Below, piece after piece: positions 8,427-17,225 of a stretch of DNA of 64,000 nucleotides. Below the pieces are notes generated by a model. It did not search any database, had not been told where the DNA came from, and worked only from the letters and a program-made list of their open reading frames with translations. Numbering within the stretch: the stretch's first letter is position 1; every line of letters starts with the position of its first letter. The translations under genes and the position numbers were made by a program. The stretch comes from an uncultured Pseudomonadales bacterium (GTDB lineage: Bacteria; Pseudomonadota; Gammaproteobacteria; Pseudomonadales; Azotimanducaceae): assembly GCA_958296295.1 (NCBI GenBank), contig OY282460.1:4262291-4326290 (forward strand), in the 5' to 3' direction.

Positions 8427-9812
8427 TCAGCCGTCGCCCAAGCGGGCTGCGAGCTTGCCGTACAAGCCGCCGAACGCGCCGTTGCTCATCAGCACCACAT
8501 GGCAGCGTCCGCCGGAGTGGCCGCGCATGGCGACGATGCGCTCCGCCAGCTGGTCGACGTCCGTCGCCACGCTCGCGGGAACCGGGCTGTTCCGCACGAG
8601 ATCGCCAACGTCCCACACGATGTTCGGCCCGCGAAACCAGATGGCCTCGTCGGCCGACGCGCAGCACTCCGCCAGACTGGCGCGCAAGGCCCCCAAAGAC
8701 ATCGTGTGCGTGCCCGGCTCCACCACCGCCACGATGCGCTCGCCGCCCACCTTGGCGCGCAATCCGCGCAACGTCGAGGCGATGGCGGTGGGATGGTGGG
8801 CGAAGTCGTCGTAGACGCGCAGCTGCGGCAAATCGACGATGCGCTCCAAGCGCCGCTTCACGCCGGCGAAGGCGCCAAGGGCGTCGGCGGCCAAGGCCGG
8901 CGGCACGCCGGCGTGACGCGCCGCGGCGATCGCGGCCAGTCCATTTTCCATGTTGTGATCGCCAATGAGCGGCCACGACACGACGCCCACGCCGTCGCCG
9001 TTCAGACGCACCTCGAACCGGCTGCCGTCGGCGGCGAGATCGGTTGCCAACCACCGGTCGCCCTCGTTGGGCGGGCCGGCGCCGAAGCGGGCCACCGGCG
9101 TCCAGCAACCCATTTCCAGCGCCCCCTCCACGTTCGCGTCCGCCGCCGGCGCGATCACCAGGCCGCCAGGCGGAACCGTCCGCAGGAGGTGGTGGAACTG
9201 GGTTTGTATTTGCTCCACATCGGCGAAGATGTCCGCGTGGTCCCACTCCAAATTGTTGATGACCAAGGTTCTTGGCCGGTAGTGGACGAATTTGGAACGG
9301 CGGTCGAAATAGGACGTGTCGTACTCGTCCGCCTCCACCACGAAACAGGCGCCGCGGCCAAGCCGCGCGGACGCGGCGAATCCACTTGGCACGCCGCCGA
9401 TCAGGAATCCCGGCGCGAGCCCCGCGCGTTCCAGAATGTGCGCGACGAGGCTGGCCGTCGTGGTCTTGCCGTGGGTGCCGGACACCGCGACAACCCACCG
9501 TCCCGGCAGCACGGCCTCGCCGAGCCATTGCGCGCCCGAGGTGTGGCGCAGGCCGCTCTCCAGCACGTGCTCGACGGCCGGGTGGCCGCGCGGCAGCTTG
9601 GCGTTGCCGATCACGACGAGATCCGGCGCCGGCCGCAACTGGCTGGGCTCGAACCCCTCGAAAACCTCCACGTCCGCTGCCGCGAGCTGCTCGCTCATGG
9701 GCGGATACAGCTTGCGGTCGAAGCCGCGCACATCGTGGCCTTGCTCGCGCGCAAGCAGCGCGAGGCTCCCCATGAGAGTGCCGCCGATGCCCAGGAAGTA
9801 GAGGCGTGCCAC
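8427..9812 (-). CDS. mpl: UDP-MurNAc:L-Ala-gamma-D-Glu-meso-DAP ligase
   Basis: A 461-residue Mur-ligase-family enzyme that rejoins recycled murein tripeptide to UDP-N-acetylmuramate in the cytoplasm. The N-terminal Rossmann segment reads YFLGIGGTLMGSLALLAREQ, the ATP P-loop is SGTHGKTTT at about 111-119, then VVEADEYDTSYFDRRSKF and NNLEWDHADIF, which are characteristic of Mpl rather than MurC, and DFAHHPTAI in the C-terminal domain. The GTG at 9812 was chosen since it starts on the conserved first strand; a start at 9842 would add ten residues. Presence of mpl indicates murein recycling. Confidence 0.95.
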   Translation of the reverse strand: MARLYFLGIGGTLMGSLALLAREQGHDVRGFDRKLYPPMSEQLAAADVEVFEGFEPSQLRPAPDLVVIGNAKLPRGHPAVEHVLESGLRHTSGAQWLGEAVLPGRWVVAVSGTHGKTTTASLVAHILERAGLAPGFLIGGVPSGFAASARLGRGACFVVEADEYDTSYFDRRSKFVHYRPRTLVINNLEWDHADIFADVEQIQTQFHHLLRTVPPGGLVIAPAADANVEGALEMGCWTPVARFGAGPPNEGDRWLATDLAADGSRFEVRLNGDGVGVVSWPLIGDHNMENGLAAIAAARHAGVPPALAADALGAFAGVKRRLERIVDLPQLRVYDDFAHHPTAIASTLRGLRAKVGGERIVAVVEPGTHTMSLGALRASLAECCASADEAIWFRGPNIVWDVGDLVRNSPVPASVATDVDQLAERIVAMRGHSGGRCHVVLMSNGAFGGLYGKLAARLGDG

Positions 9813-9851
9813 CGGCGGTCTTCCGATTCCGGCCCCGCCCAAGCCGGCCCG

Positions 9852-10385
9852 TCAGCTCGCGGAGGCGGGCATGAACGCTTCCGGCGGCGCCAACGCGCCG
9901 AGCACGGCTCGCACGACCACCACGCCAACAAACGCCATCGCCAAGGACAACACCATTCCCAGCCAAGGCTTGCAGGACAAGGCGCGATGCAGGATGAACC
10001 CCACAACCACCAGGCCCCACAGCGTGAAACCCCAGAGCACGCTTTGCTGGAACGGGCCGCTGGTCAGCCCATAGGCCACCATCAACGCCCCGATGAGCAG
10101 TGTTTTCGCCCCGGCGGCGGCGACGAGCGTGGCGGGAAATCGATCCTCGTGATGACGAATGTACAGCGCGAACCAACCAAAGGAGGCCATCACGGCCAAG
10201 TTGATCAACGCGGCATTGAGAGCCAGCTCGATGCCAAGGCCGGGCATGGCGATATCGAACCAGAGCACATGCGCCGCGAGATGGGCCAGCAGAATCGCAC
10301 CGATGAACCACGCCCGGGTCGGCACAAGCTCCGGGCCCACTCGCAGCAGACAGATGTTCCAAAAGAGCTTGATGACGGTCGCCAT
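9852..10385 (-). CDS. multi-spanning membrane protein of unknown function
   Basis: A 177-residue hydrophobic protein with about five predicted membrane segments (roughly residues 20-40, 50-70, 82-105, 112-132 and 138-162), for example WFIGAILLAHLAAHVLWF and LWGLVVVGFILHRALS. It has no soluble domain and no family I recognise. The ATG at 10385 is preferred over 10403 because the segment before it is short and polar. It lies 39 bp upstream of mpl on the same strand and may be co-transcribed with it. Confidence 0.75.
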   Translation of the reverse strand: MATVIKLFWNICLLRVGPELVPTRAWFIGAILLAHLAAHVLWFDIAMPGLGIELALNAALINLAVMASFGWFALYIRHHEDRFPATLVAAAGAKTLLIGALMVAYGLTSGPFQQSVLWGFTLWGLVVVGFILHRALSCKPWLGMVLSLAMAFVGVVVVRAVLGALAPPEAFMPASAS

Positions 10386-10455
10386 GGCCGGAGATTGTCG
10401 CATAGTCGGAGCATATCGAGCGTGATGTTGGCCGTGCGGCCCGCCGGTCGATAGC

Positions 10456-10484
10456 TTGACATATTGAACAAATGCGCCACTAGA
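10456..10484 (+). promoter_or_regulatory. possible sigma-70 promoter
   Basis: A perfect -35 hexamer TTGACA at 10456-10461 is followed after 17 bases by ACTAGA, a weak -10. It lies 60-90 bp upstream of the pentapeptide-like gene in the only AT-richer stretch of this intergenic region. The downstream gene has a strong GGAGG six bases before its ATG. Confidence 0.35.
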
Positions 10485-10544
10485 AGTTGATCAATGTAAT
10501 ATCCGTCTCCAAGTTCGCTGCTGCGAAACCAATGGAGGATCGCC

Positions 10545-11609
10545 ATGCAGGACGAAGTGAAGCGTATCCTGAAGCTGCTGGAGGACGGCGTGCTCGACGG
10601 CGAGCAGGCGCAAACGATAATCGGCGTGCTCGACGATGCCGAACGACGCGCCGAACGCGGGCGGCGCGACGGCAGCCACCGGTACCGCCCCGGCTTGGAG
10701 AAGCCGTTCGAGGGTCTTGGCGCGGACATCGAGCGGGCAGTGGAAAACGCCGTGGGCTCGGTGCTCGGCGCGCTGGGCGGCTTGGCCGGCGAAGACTGGT
10801 TGAACGAATCCAACGACGCCACTTTCGCCAACGCCGAACAGCCCGTCGGCGAGCATTACGACATGCGCGACAACCGCATCGTCGTCTCGCGGCTCGCCGG
10901 GCTGCGGCTGAACAAGGCGGCGTTCAGGGGCAACGAGATGCACGCCTCGGCGTTGACCGAACTGGCTCTGAACGACGCCTCCTTCAACGGCAACGCCTTG
11001 CGTGGTTCCTCGCTCAAACGCGGCACCGTTGAACGTGGTGCCGTCAACGACAATCGCCTCGACGGCAGCCAGCTCGCCGGCCTTGAACTGCGCGACTCGT
11101 CGCTGTTGGAAAACCACTTCAAGGGTGCGCGGATCCGCGCGCTTGAGATGTCTGGCGCCGAGATGCGCCAATGCTCGTTCAAGGCGGCCAAGCTGAAGAA
11201 CGTCACGCTTCGCAACGGCGCCAGCCTTGCCGACACCAAGCTCTCCGGCATTGTCGGCAGCGATTGGACGCTCGACGACTCGCGCTGGACGGATGTGCGG
11301 CTCCGAGGCGCCGTCGTCACGCGGTTGGTGGCCAGGCAAGCCAACTTCGAACACTGCAACTTCCGCAACGGCGACGGCGCGCGTGGCGAGGTGGTTGGCG
11401 GCCCGGCTGCCGCAGCGGGCGTAATGCGCGACCTCACGCTGGCCCGCGTGACGATGCGTGGCTGCGAGTTCTCTCACTGCACGTTCGACGGCACGGTGAT
11501 CGAGAACATCGAACTGGCGGAGAACCTCCGGTTTGAGCGTGTCGACTTCTCCGGTCGCACGATTGGCGCTTTGCACGAACTGGAGGCATTGGCCGTCGAT
11601 GCCGACTGA
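10545..11609 (+). CDS. SHOCT-like N-terminus plus pentapeptide-like repeat protein
   Basis: A 354-residue protein with a short N-terminal helical module (VKRILKLLEDGVLDGEQAQT) like the SHOCT-like leader found on YvlB/bactofilin-type proteins. From about residue 100 a long right-handed beta-helix of degenerate five-residue repeats follows (LRLNKAAF, LALNDASF, LRGSSL, LDGSQLAG, LELRDSSL, MRQCSF). No signal peptide is visible, so it is probably cytosolic or membrane-peripheral and polymer-forming or scaffold-like; this is inference from fold. The start has the ribosome site GGAGG. It overlaps the DUF2089 gene by 11 bp, which implies translational coupling. Confidence 0.85.
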   Translation: MQDEVKRILKLLEDGVLDGEQAQTIIGVLDDAERRAERGRRDGSHRYRPGLEKPFEGLGADIERAVENAVGSVLGALGGLAGEDWLNESNDATFANAEQPVGEHYDMRDNRIVVSRLAGLRLNKAAFRGNEMHASALTELALNDASFNGNALRGSSLKRGTVERGAVNDNRLDGSQLAGLELRDSSLLENHFKGARIRALEMSGAEMRQCSFKAAKLKNVTLRNGASLADTKLSGIVGSDWTLDDSRWTDVRLRGAVVTRLVARQANFEHCNFRNGDGARGEVVGGPAAAAGVMRDLTLARVTMRGCEFSHCTFDGTVIENIELAENLRFERVDFSGRTIGALHELEALAVDAD

Positions 11610-11991
11610 CAACAACCGCGCCGATACGCCGGCGCCCGGCGTCTGTCCGGCCTGCACAGGACGGCTCTACCCGCGGGAACTCGCCTGTGCCGACTGCGGG
11701 TTGCGCGTGTCCACTCGCTATGTGGACAACGAGTTTCAGAACTTGGACGCCGACAGCCTGCACCTGCTGCGGGTATTCATCGCCTGCGAAGGCCGCATCC
11801 GCGACATGGAACGCGCCCTCGGCGTGAGCTACCCCACCGTGAAATCCCGCCTGGCGGCGCTGCGAAAGACCGTCGGCCTTTCCGATGCGCCGGAGCGAGC
11901 GGAGAAGCCGGCGAGGGCCGCCGACGTGCTGGACCGATTGGAGGCCGGCGAGATCGATTTCGACGCGGCGATGCGCGAGTTGAAGCGCTGA
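11599..11991 (+). CDS. DUF2089 family protein, probable regulator
   Basis: A 130-residue protein with an N-terminal zinc-ribbon made of CPACTGRLYPRELACADCG (four cysteines) and a helix-turn-helix-like segment LHLLRVFIACEGRIRDMERA / LGVSYPTVKSRLAALRK. It ends with a SHOCT-like helical hairpin (DVLDRLEAGEIDFDAAMREL). This is the DUF2089 architecture, usually found beside bactofilin-like or adhesin-like genes of the type encoded immediately upstream. The ATG at 11599 lies within the last codons of the upstream gene, so the pair is co-translated. A regulatory role for its neighbour is inference. Confidence 0.9.
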   Translation: MPTDNNRADTPAPGVCPACTGRLYPRELACADCGLRVSTRYVDNEFQNLDADSLHLLRVFIACEGRIRDMERALGVSYPTVKSRLAALRKTVGLSDAPERAEKPARAADVLDRLEAGEIDFDAAMRELKR

Positions 11992-12057
11992 CGAGCGTTC
12001 GGGGGCATACTCGAAACAGCAGGAACCGGAAGAGGGGAAAGGTATGGGGGAACGCGC

Positions 12058-13656
12058 ATGGCCGATGCAGTAGACGTGCTGATTGTGGGCGCCGGCGCAT
12101 CCGGCGCGGCGGTGGCGTGGAGCTTGGCGGAAACGCGCATGCGCATCGTCTGCCTGGAGCAGGGCGACTGGATGAACCCGCTGCGGTACCCGAGCACCGG
12201 CCGGGACTGGGAAGCGCGCGCGTTCGGCGACATGAGCATCAGCCCCAACCGCCGCCGGCGCGACACGGACTACCCGGTGAACGACGCCAACTCGCCCATC
12301 GCGGTGGCCAACTTCAACGCCGTGGGCGGCAGCACGATCCTCTACGCCGGCCACTTTCCGCGCTTTCACCCATCCGACTTCCGCGTCAAGACGTTGGACG
12401 GCGTCGCCGACGACTGGCCCATCGACTACGACACGTTGGAACCTTTCTACGCCGAGAACGACCGCATGATGGGCACCTCCGGCTTGGACGGCGATCCGGC
12501 CTACCCGCCCAAGCATGCACCGATGCCGCCCGTGCCGCTGGGCAAATCCGGCCAGACGCTGGCCAAGGGCTTCAACCAGCTTGGCTGGCACTGGTGGCCG
12601 TCGGACACGGCCATCGCCACCCAACCGTACGACGGCCGGGACCGCTGCATCAATCTCGGCGCATGCGGCAGCGGCTGCGCCCAAGGCGCGAAAGCGAGCA
12701 CGGACATCACCTACTGGCCGCACGCGGTTCGCGCCGGAGTGGAAGTGCGCACGCGCTGCCGCGTGCGGGAAATCACCGTGAACGACGAAGGCATGGCGTC
12801 GGGCGTCACGTACTACGACGAGGAGGGCGTGGAGCATTTCCAAGCCGCGCAAGTGGTGATCGTCGCCTGCAACGGCGTTGGCACGCCGCGCCTGCTGCTC
12901 AATTCCACCTCCGGCAAGTTCCCGAACGGCCTGGCCAACTCCAGCGGGCTGGTGGGCAAGAACCTGATGTTCCACCCCTACGCCTCCATCCAAGGCGTGT
13001 TCGAGGAACCGATGGACGGCTACAAGGGGCCCGGAGTGTGCATCTGGAGCCAAGAGTTCTACGAAACCGATGCCGAGCGCGGATTCGTGCGCGGCTACAC
13101 CTACGAGATCCACCGCGGCCGCGGGCCCGTCGCGACCGCCTTGACGGGTTTGCACTCGGGCCGCATTCCGTTGGGCGAGGGCCACCACGAGGCGTATCGG
13201 CGCATGTTCAACCGCGTCACCGGCATGGTGGGGATTTGCGAGGACCTGCCGGAAGAACACAACACCGTCACGTTGGACCCGGAGCTCGAGGACGCGCACG
13301 GCATTCCGGCGCCGAAGATCGACTACACGCTCTCCGAGAACAGCCGCCGCATGCTCGACCACGCCGTGGCGCGCGGCACCGAAGTGCTGCGGGCGGCGGG
13401 CGCGGTGGACATCATCACCGAAGCGCCCATCGCCGCCGGCGGCTGGCATCTGATGGGTACGGCGCGGATGGGCACCGACCCGCAGCGCTCGGTGGTGAAC
13501 GAGTGGGGCCGCGCGCACGACGTGCGCAACCTGTTCATCGTCGATGGCAGCATCTTCGTCACCAGCGCCGGCGTGAATCCCACCCGCACCATCCAAGCGC
13601 TTGCGCTCTATGTTGCGGACTCGATGAAGAAGCGACTCGCCAACCTGTTCGATTGA
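12058..13656 (+). CDS. GMC family oxidoreductase
   Basis: A 532-residue FAD-dependent glucose-methanol-choline oxidoreductase. The dinucleotide-binding motif VLIVGAGASGAAVAW is at residues 8-22, the GMC signature-like NAVGGSTILYAGHFPRFHP at about 89-107, and the C-terminal catalytic and FAD region includes AGGWHLMGTARMG and SAGVNPTRTIQALALYVAD. It probably oxidises an alcohol or sugar. The gene directly downstream resembles gluconate 2-dehydrogenase subunit 3, so the two may form a membrane-associated dehydrogenase. No cytochrome c subunit is seen. No Tat signal precedes the flavin domain. Confidence 0.93.
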   Translation: MADAVDVLIVGAGASGAAVAWSLAETRMRIVCLEQGDWMNPLRYPSTGRDWEARAFGDMSISPNRRRRDTDYPVNDANSPIAVANFNAVGGSTILYAGHFPRFHPSDFRVKTLDGVADDWPIDYDTLEPFYAENDRMMGTSGLDGDPAYPPKHAPMPPVPLGKSGQTLAKGFNQLGWHWWPSDTAIATQPYDGRDRCINLGACGSGCAQGAKASTDITYWPHAVRAGVEVRTRCRVREITVNDEGMASGVTYYDEEGVEHFQAAQVVIVACNGVGTPRLLLNSTSGKFPNGLANSSGLVGKNLMFHPYASIQGVFEEPMDGYKGPGVCIWSQEFYETDAERGFVRGYTYEIHRGRGPVATALTGLHSGRIPLGEGHHEAYRRMFNRVTGMVGICEDLPEEHNTVTLDPELEDAHGIPAPKIDYTLSENSRRMLDHAVARGTEVLRAAGAVDIITEAPIAAGGWHLMGTARMGTDPQRSVVNEWGRAHDVRNLFIVDGSIFVTSAGVNPTRTIQALALYVADSMKKRLANLFD

Positions 13657-13672
13657 TCCGCCGGGGAGCAGC

Positions 13673-14185
13673 ATGGATTCCATCGCCACCGACAACCCGT
13701 TCACCGAAGAGCAGGAACGCGCGCTCATCGCCTTGGCCGGCGCGATCATCCCGGCAAACTCCGCCTACGCCGTGCCGGGCACCGACGATCCGCTCATCGC
13801 CGCCGACATCCTGGCCACCGCCAAGCGCCATGCCGACGCCGTCAGCGCCGCGCTCGACCGCGAAGACCGCTTGGCGATCGCCCGGCACGGCGCGAAGTTC
13901 GTCGATTTGGACGCAGCCGCCCGGCAGAGCCAGATCGAACGCGCCAACCAGCCGGGCTCGGGCGACGATGCGGAGGACGAGTTGGATCGCGCCCGGTTCA
14001 GAGGCCAACGCGCGATGCTCTCGATAATCGCCCAGTGCTACTACCGCGACGACCGCGTGATGCGCTCGCTGGACATGGAGCCCCGCTCGCCGTTTCCCGA
14101 AGGTTTCGAGGTGGAGGAAGGCGACTGGTCGCTCTTGGAGCCGGTGCGGCGGCGCGGCAAGGTGTACCGCGACGCGCCACGCTAG
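13673..14185 (+). CDS. gluconate 2-dehydrogenase subunit 3-like protein
   Basis: A 170-residue helical protein with the subunit-3 pattern: FTEEQERALIALAGAIIPAN near the start, PLIAADILATAKRH, and a C-terminal GQRAMLSIIAQCYYRDDRV followed by PFPEGFEVEEGDWSLLEPV. Subunit 3 proteins accompany GMC dehydrogenases and are thought to help export or assembly. It begins 17 bp after the GMC stop and is almost certainly co-transcribed. The family usually carries a Tat signal, which is absent here, so the enzyme may be cytoplasmic. Confidence 0.85.
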   Translation: MDSIATDNPFTEEQERALIALAGAIIPANSAYAVPGTDDPLIAADILATAKRHADAVSAALDREDRLAIARHGAKFVDLDAAARQSQIERANQPGSGDDAEDELDRARFRGQRAMLSIIAQCYYRDDRVMRSLDMEPRSPFPEGFEVEEGDWSLLEPVRRRGKVYRDAPR

Positions 14186-14261
14186 GCGGCGCTAGCGGCG
14201 GCACGTCACATATGCGAACCGTTGGTCGCCCGCTTGGTGCCCGATGGAACCGGCGTCTCGC

Positions 14262-15589
14262 TCATCCTTGCCACTCCGGCAGCACGACTTCCTCGCGCAG
14301 CTGCTCGCCGGTGGCCGTTGATGGCCGAGTGCGGAACAGGTCGATGCCGACGAGCTTGTAGCCGAGCGACCGCGCCAACTCGGCGAGCAGCTTGCCGGTG
14401 CGAATCATCACCCGCAGATAAGAGGCTTGATCGCCAACGACATGAGCGAGCTTGGCGTGCGGCTTTAGAACAGTGCGTAGCGAAGCCAAGTGCCGCCGCA
14501 TGCCACCGAAACACAATTGCGTCACGCGCGGATAGAGGCGCTCGAAACCAGAGGTCTTGCCCAATTCCACGCGCCGCCGCCCGATGGCTTCGGCGATGTT
14601 GGCGATCTCCGCGTGATCCGCCACCTCGCGGTCGTAGGTGTCGGCCTTGTGGACGCCGCGCGTGTTGGAGCGGACGAGTTCCCGCTTGAGCGCGCGCAGC
14701 TCGCTCCTGTCTCGCACCAAGCCCAAGATCACGGATTCCAAGCGCGTGGTTCGCGTGTAGTCCTTCTCGTTCGGATACGGCGGAGAAGTGATCACGGCGT
14801 CCACACTGCCCGGTTCGAGGACCCTGCCGACATCTCTGGCGTCGGCCCGAACGACTCGCGCCATCGCGCCCGCCTCCCGCCAGCGCGCCACATCGCGCAC
14901 GATCGTGCGCATGCACTGGTGCCAAATCCGCACGGCTGCGGCGTCGGTCTTGGCTTGCCCACTCCCACTTCCGGGCCGAACTTCAGGTTGCCGATGCCCT
15001 GCGCCAGCGCCTTGGCGAGCGCAAGGCGACCAAAGCGTTGGTGCGCGACGCTGCCGCGCTCGCCGATGGCGTCCAACAGCACCAGCGTTTTGTGCAGCGG
15101 CAGCGGGCTGATGGAGTTGGCGAGCAGCAGTTTTTCACTTTCCGCTGGCAAGCCCCGCAAGCCGCGGTGGCGGTCCGTGTTCTCAGCCGTGTTCCGGGCA
15201 AAGAGCGGCAGATCGTGTTCGGCGATTCCCTGCTTCGCCAAAGCGTCCGCCGCCGCAGCCGCCACCGCCGAGGCGTACTGCGCCAGCTGCGCCTCGTCTA
15301 TGCGCCAATCCACCTTCACGCCAGTCGCGAAGTAGGCCATGGGGTTGGATTCCAAACCCACGCTGCCGATGCCCAGCTTCTTGCACTCCACCAGCGTCGT
15401 GCCGGTGCCGCAGAAAGGGTCCAGCACGGTTTGCGCCGCATCCAAGCCGAAGCGCTCCACATGCTCCCGCACCAAATGCGGTGGACAGGAAAGCACGAAG
15501 CGGTACCAATCGTGAACGGCGCGGTCGTCCGGCCGCAGTTTGTTGCGCTCCGCGGCGACCGTCTTCGCGGGGGGAACTTCGGCCAACAT
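14262..15589 (-). pseudogene. DNA methyltransferase with one frameshift
   Basis: The N-terminal half (start ATG 15589) holds the AdoMet-binding motif LDPFCGTGTTLVECKKLG and GLESNPMAYFATGVK. The C-terminal half, in another frame beginning near 14950, holds the catalytic motif VITSPPYPNEKDYTR and ends at 14262 with LREEVVLPEWQG. Together they make a normal-length (about 440 residue) N4-cytosine/N6-adenine type methyltransferase with motif I before the SPPY motif. The frame changes between GNLKFGPEVG and KTDAAAVRIWHQ, around 14950-14990. No long homopolymer lies there, so phase variation is not obvious. It is either a decayed gene or a single-base sequencing error. No cognate nuclease is adjacent. 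Confidence 0.8.
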
Positions 15590-15712
15590 GGTTCGTCGCC
15601 AACTCGATGTTCGCAGGTCGCTAACAGCCTACAGGAAACAGCGCCTTTGCACTCGCGCCGCTCGCGGTTGCGCTGTGGGCGTGGCGGTCTCGCGCTGCGT
15701 GGGTGATCGCTA

Positions 15713-15945
15713 GCGGAGCGCGTCGGCGCCGGTGCATTCCATGACTTGCTTGGCGGTCTCCCCGCCAACTTTGGCGCCGTCCCGAAGTAATGCGCCAGCC
15801 TAAGCGCCGTGTCCGCCGTTATTCCCTCCGTTCCGCCGAGAATGCCGGTCACAAGGTCGGCGGGAACGGCCAGTGCCACCGCCAGCAAGTCCTCGGAGAC
15901 ATCGGCAGCTTCGATCTCTTCGCGCAGGATCTCGCCAGGATGCAA
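15713..15945 (-). pseudogene. HigA/VapI-like antitoxin fragment
   Basis: The ATG at 15945 begins MHPGEILREEIEAADVSEDL and continues to TADTALRLAHYFGT, the N-terminal XRE helix-turn-helix of HigA-type antitoxins. After residue 56 the expected FWMNLQ...DL segment is missing and the sequence runs into unrelated frames; one of these ends cleanly at 15713. No HigB toxin is found upstream. It is a truncated remnant. Confidence 0.65.
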
Positions 15946-16014
15946 CGGGTCTCATGGGTGATGACCACGCCAGCGAAACTGAGTCGACTCAATCCAAGAT
16001 GGTGAACCCAGTGG

Positions 16015-16248
16015 CTAGGACGCCCTAGCAACCGGCGTCAGACGGTACACATTCTCGGCCAACTTTGACGCAAGTTCGATGTCGCCTTCGCGCAGCGCCT
16101 CGCGAACGTCGTCCAGTTTGTAGGCGTCTTCTAGGGACACATAAGGTGCCCACCCTTCCTGCTTGTCCACATCCTCGATGAGGCGCACCTGTACCTCGGC
16201 GACCCACTCGCCTTCGCGCACTAGCCTCTTGGTCAGTCGGGCGATCAT
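16015..16248 (-). CDS. small protein, candidate antitoxin of the DUF4258 pair
   Basis: A 77-residue acidic protein beginning MIARLTKRLVREGEWVAEVQ, with YVSLEDAYKLDDVREALREG and a helical C-terminus (ASKLAENVYRLTPV). It is located directly downstream of a DUF4258 gene, the usual position of the antitoxin in such modules. The start ATG at 16248 lies inside one copy of a 44-bp direct repeat; a longer start at 16302 would read through the duplication. The original start, which overlapped the DUF4258 stop, appears to have been displaced by the duplication. Confidence 0.6.
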   Translation of the reverse strand: MIARLTKRLVREGEWVAEVQVRLIEDVDKQEGWAPYVSLEDAYKLDDVREALREGDIELASKLAENVYRLTPVARAS

Positions 16249-16278
16249 CACCGCCTCTGCCGCCACGTTTCGTCCCAC
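16235..16278 (+). repeat. 44-bp direct repeat, copy 1
   Basis: Starts AGTCGGGCGATCATCACC and ends CGTTTCGTCCCAC. It is identical to 16314-16357, giving a 79-bp period. This copy carries the present start codon of the small gene at 16015-16248. Confidence 0.9.
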
Positions 16279-16313
16279 ATGGCTGTTTTCTCCAACGGAC
16301 ATTGCGAGGGATA

Positions 16314-16357
16314 AGTCGGGCGATCATCACCGCCTCTGCCGCCACGTTTCGTCCCAC
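16314..16357 (+). repeat. 44-bp direct repeat, copy 2
   Basis: Identical to 16235-16278. It includes the last codons and stop of the DUF4258 gene and an orphaned ATG (16327-16325) overlapping that stop as TGATG. Confidence 0.9.
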
Positions 16358-16644
16358 CGTTGAGGATGTGGTCGGTACGCGGTCACAATGACCGCGCACG
16401 GATCATGTTCCCAACGGAGCCCCCACACTACATGAATCGGCCGGTTCAATCCATCCCGCTGTAATGCCAAGCAGCATGGACCACGGGCGTGGGTGGGATA
16501 ATCTTCGACTAAGACAGCGCGACCAACGCCGGCAACAACCTCCCGGGCGCTGATTTGTCGATTAACCATCTGCTCCTGTCCGTGGAGAGAAATGCGCACT
16601 CTGCTGCGCATGGCCGAGGTTTGGACCTTATCCAATGTGCTCAT
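16327..16644 (-). CDS. DUF4258 domain protein, toxin-like
   Basis: A protein of about 105 residues whose core matches DUF4258: ISLHGQEQMVNRQISAREVV, VEDYPTHARGPCCLALQRDG, PIHVVWG and VIVTAYRPHPQRWDETW. DUF4258 proteins are small basic folds related to RelE-like/BECR toxins and are paired with small antitoxins; toxicity here is inference. The start is uncertain: ATG 16644 (MSTLDKV), ATG 16608 just before the domain, or ATG 16701. It is followed by the candidate antitoxin, separated by a duplicated segment. Confidence 0.7.
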   Translation of the reverse strand: MSTLDKVQTSAMRSRVRISLHGQEQMVNRQISAREVVAGVGRAVLVEDYPTHARGPCCLALQRDGLNRPIHVVWGLRWEHDPCAVIVTAYRPHPQRWDETWRQRR

Positions 16645-16715
16645 GCTGATGTCCGCATAGTGAGTCGATAGAAGCGTTGTGTGCAGCCGCACCAGGATCA
16701 TCGAGTCCTGGCACT

Positions 16716-17225
16716 CTACTTATGGTCGAGGTCTGTAGCCCCGACTTCTGTCATCCTCGCTCGCAGGGCATTTGCGACCTGCGAAGGCAATTTGTCTTCG
16801 TCAATGTAACGCCGCATAACGTGAAAAGGGTTCTTGAGCAGCACATAATTCACGGGCCCACTCGGTCCAGGCTCAATGAGGATGAACCCCAACTCCTCAA
16901 GTTGCCGAATACGAGCAATCCAAGTGTGGCGTCCCCGCTCGCCGCTAAAGCCTGAACAGAACGCCATTTCGAAAGGATTGGAGGCCACCACGAACGAGTT
17001 GTCGTATGTCCGACACCAAAGGTCTAGATACGTGGCAGCCACTGGCTTGCCCTTCGGCGCCAGCGCATCCATCGCCCGCAAGAGCAACGGCATGGCCCGA
17101 GGCACACTTAGCCAACCTACCGAAGTTTTCCTGTCCCAGAGTTTGTCCGCCCGCACGTCAGGCCAGAGGCTGTCGCGCAACTGCCGCTTCTGTGTGTCTA
17201 TTTTCCCTTTTTGCACAGTGGCCAT
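16716..17225 (-). CDS. hypothetical protein, possible winged-helix
   Basis: A 169-residue protein with conserved-looking features: QLRDSLWPDVRADKLWDRKT, SVGWLSVPRAMPLLLRAMD, YLDLWCRTYDNSFV and TWIARIRQLEELGFILIEPG. The last part looks like a recognition helix and wing (IRQLEELGFI..GPSGPVNYVLL). No enzyme motif is visible. Codon use and GC are lower than in the core genes, and it sits in the toxin-antitoxin island, so it is probably horizontally acquired. I recall similar proteins being annotated only as hypothetical. Confidence 0.7.
   Translation of the reverse strand: MATVQKGKIDTQKRQLRDSLWPDVRADKLWDRKTSVGWLSVPRAMPLLLRAMDALAPKGKPVAATYLDLWCRTYDNSFVVASNPFEMAFCSGFSGERGRHTWIARIRQLEELGFILIEPGPSGPVNYVLLKNPFHVMRRYIDEDKLPSQVANALRARMTEVGATDLDHK

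Noticed and set aside
8307..10454. A 715-codon + frame opposite mpl
   Set aside because: It mirrors the mpl and membrane-protein genes; low-complexity composition and no family resemblance.
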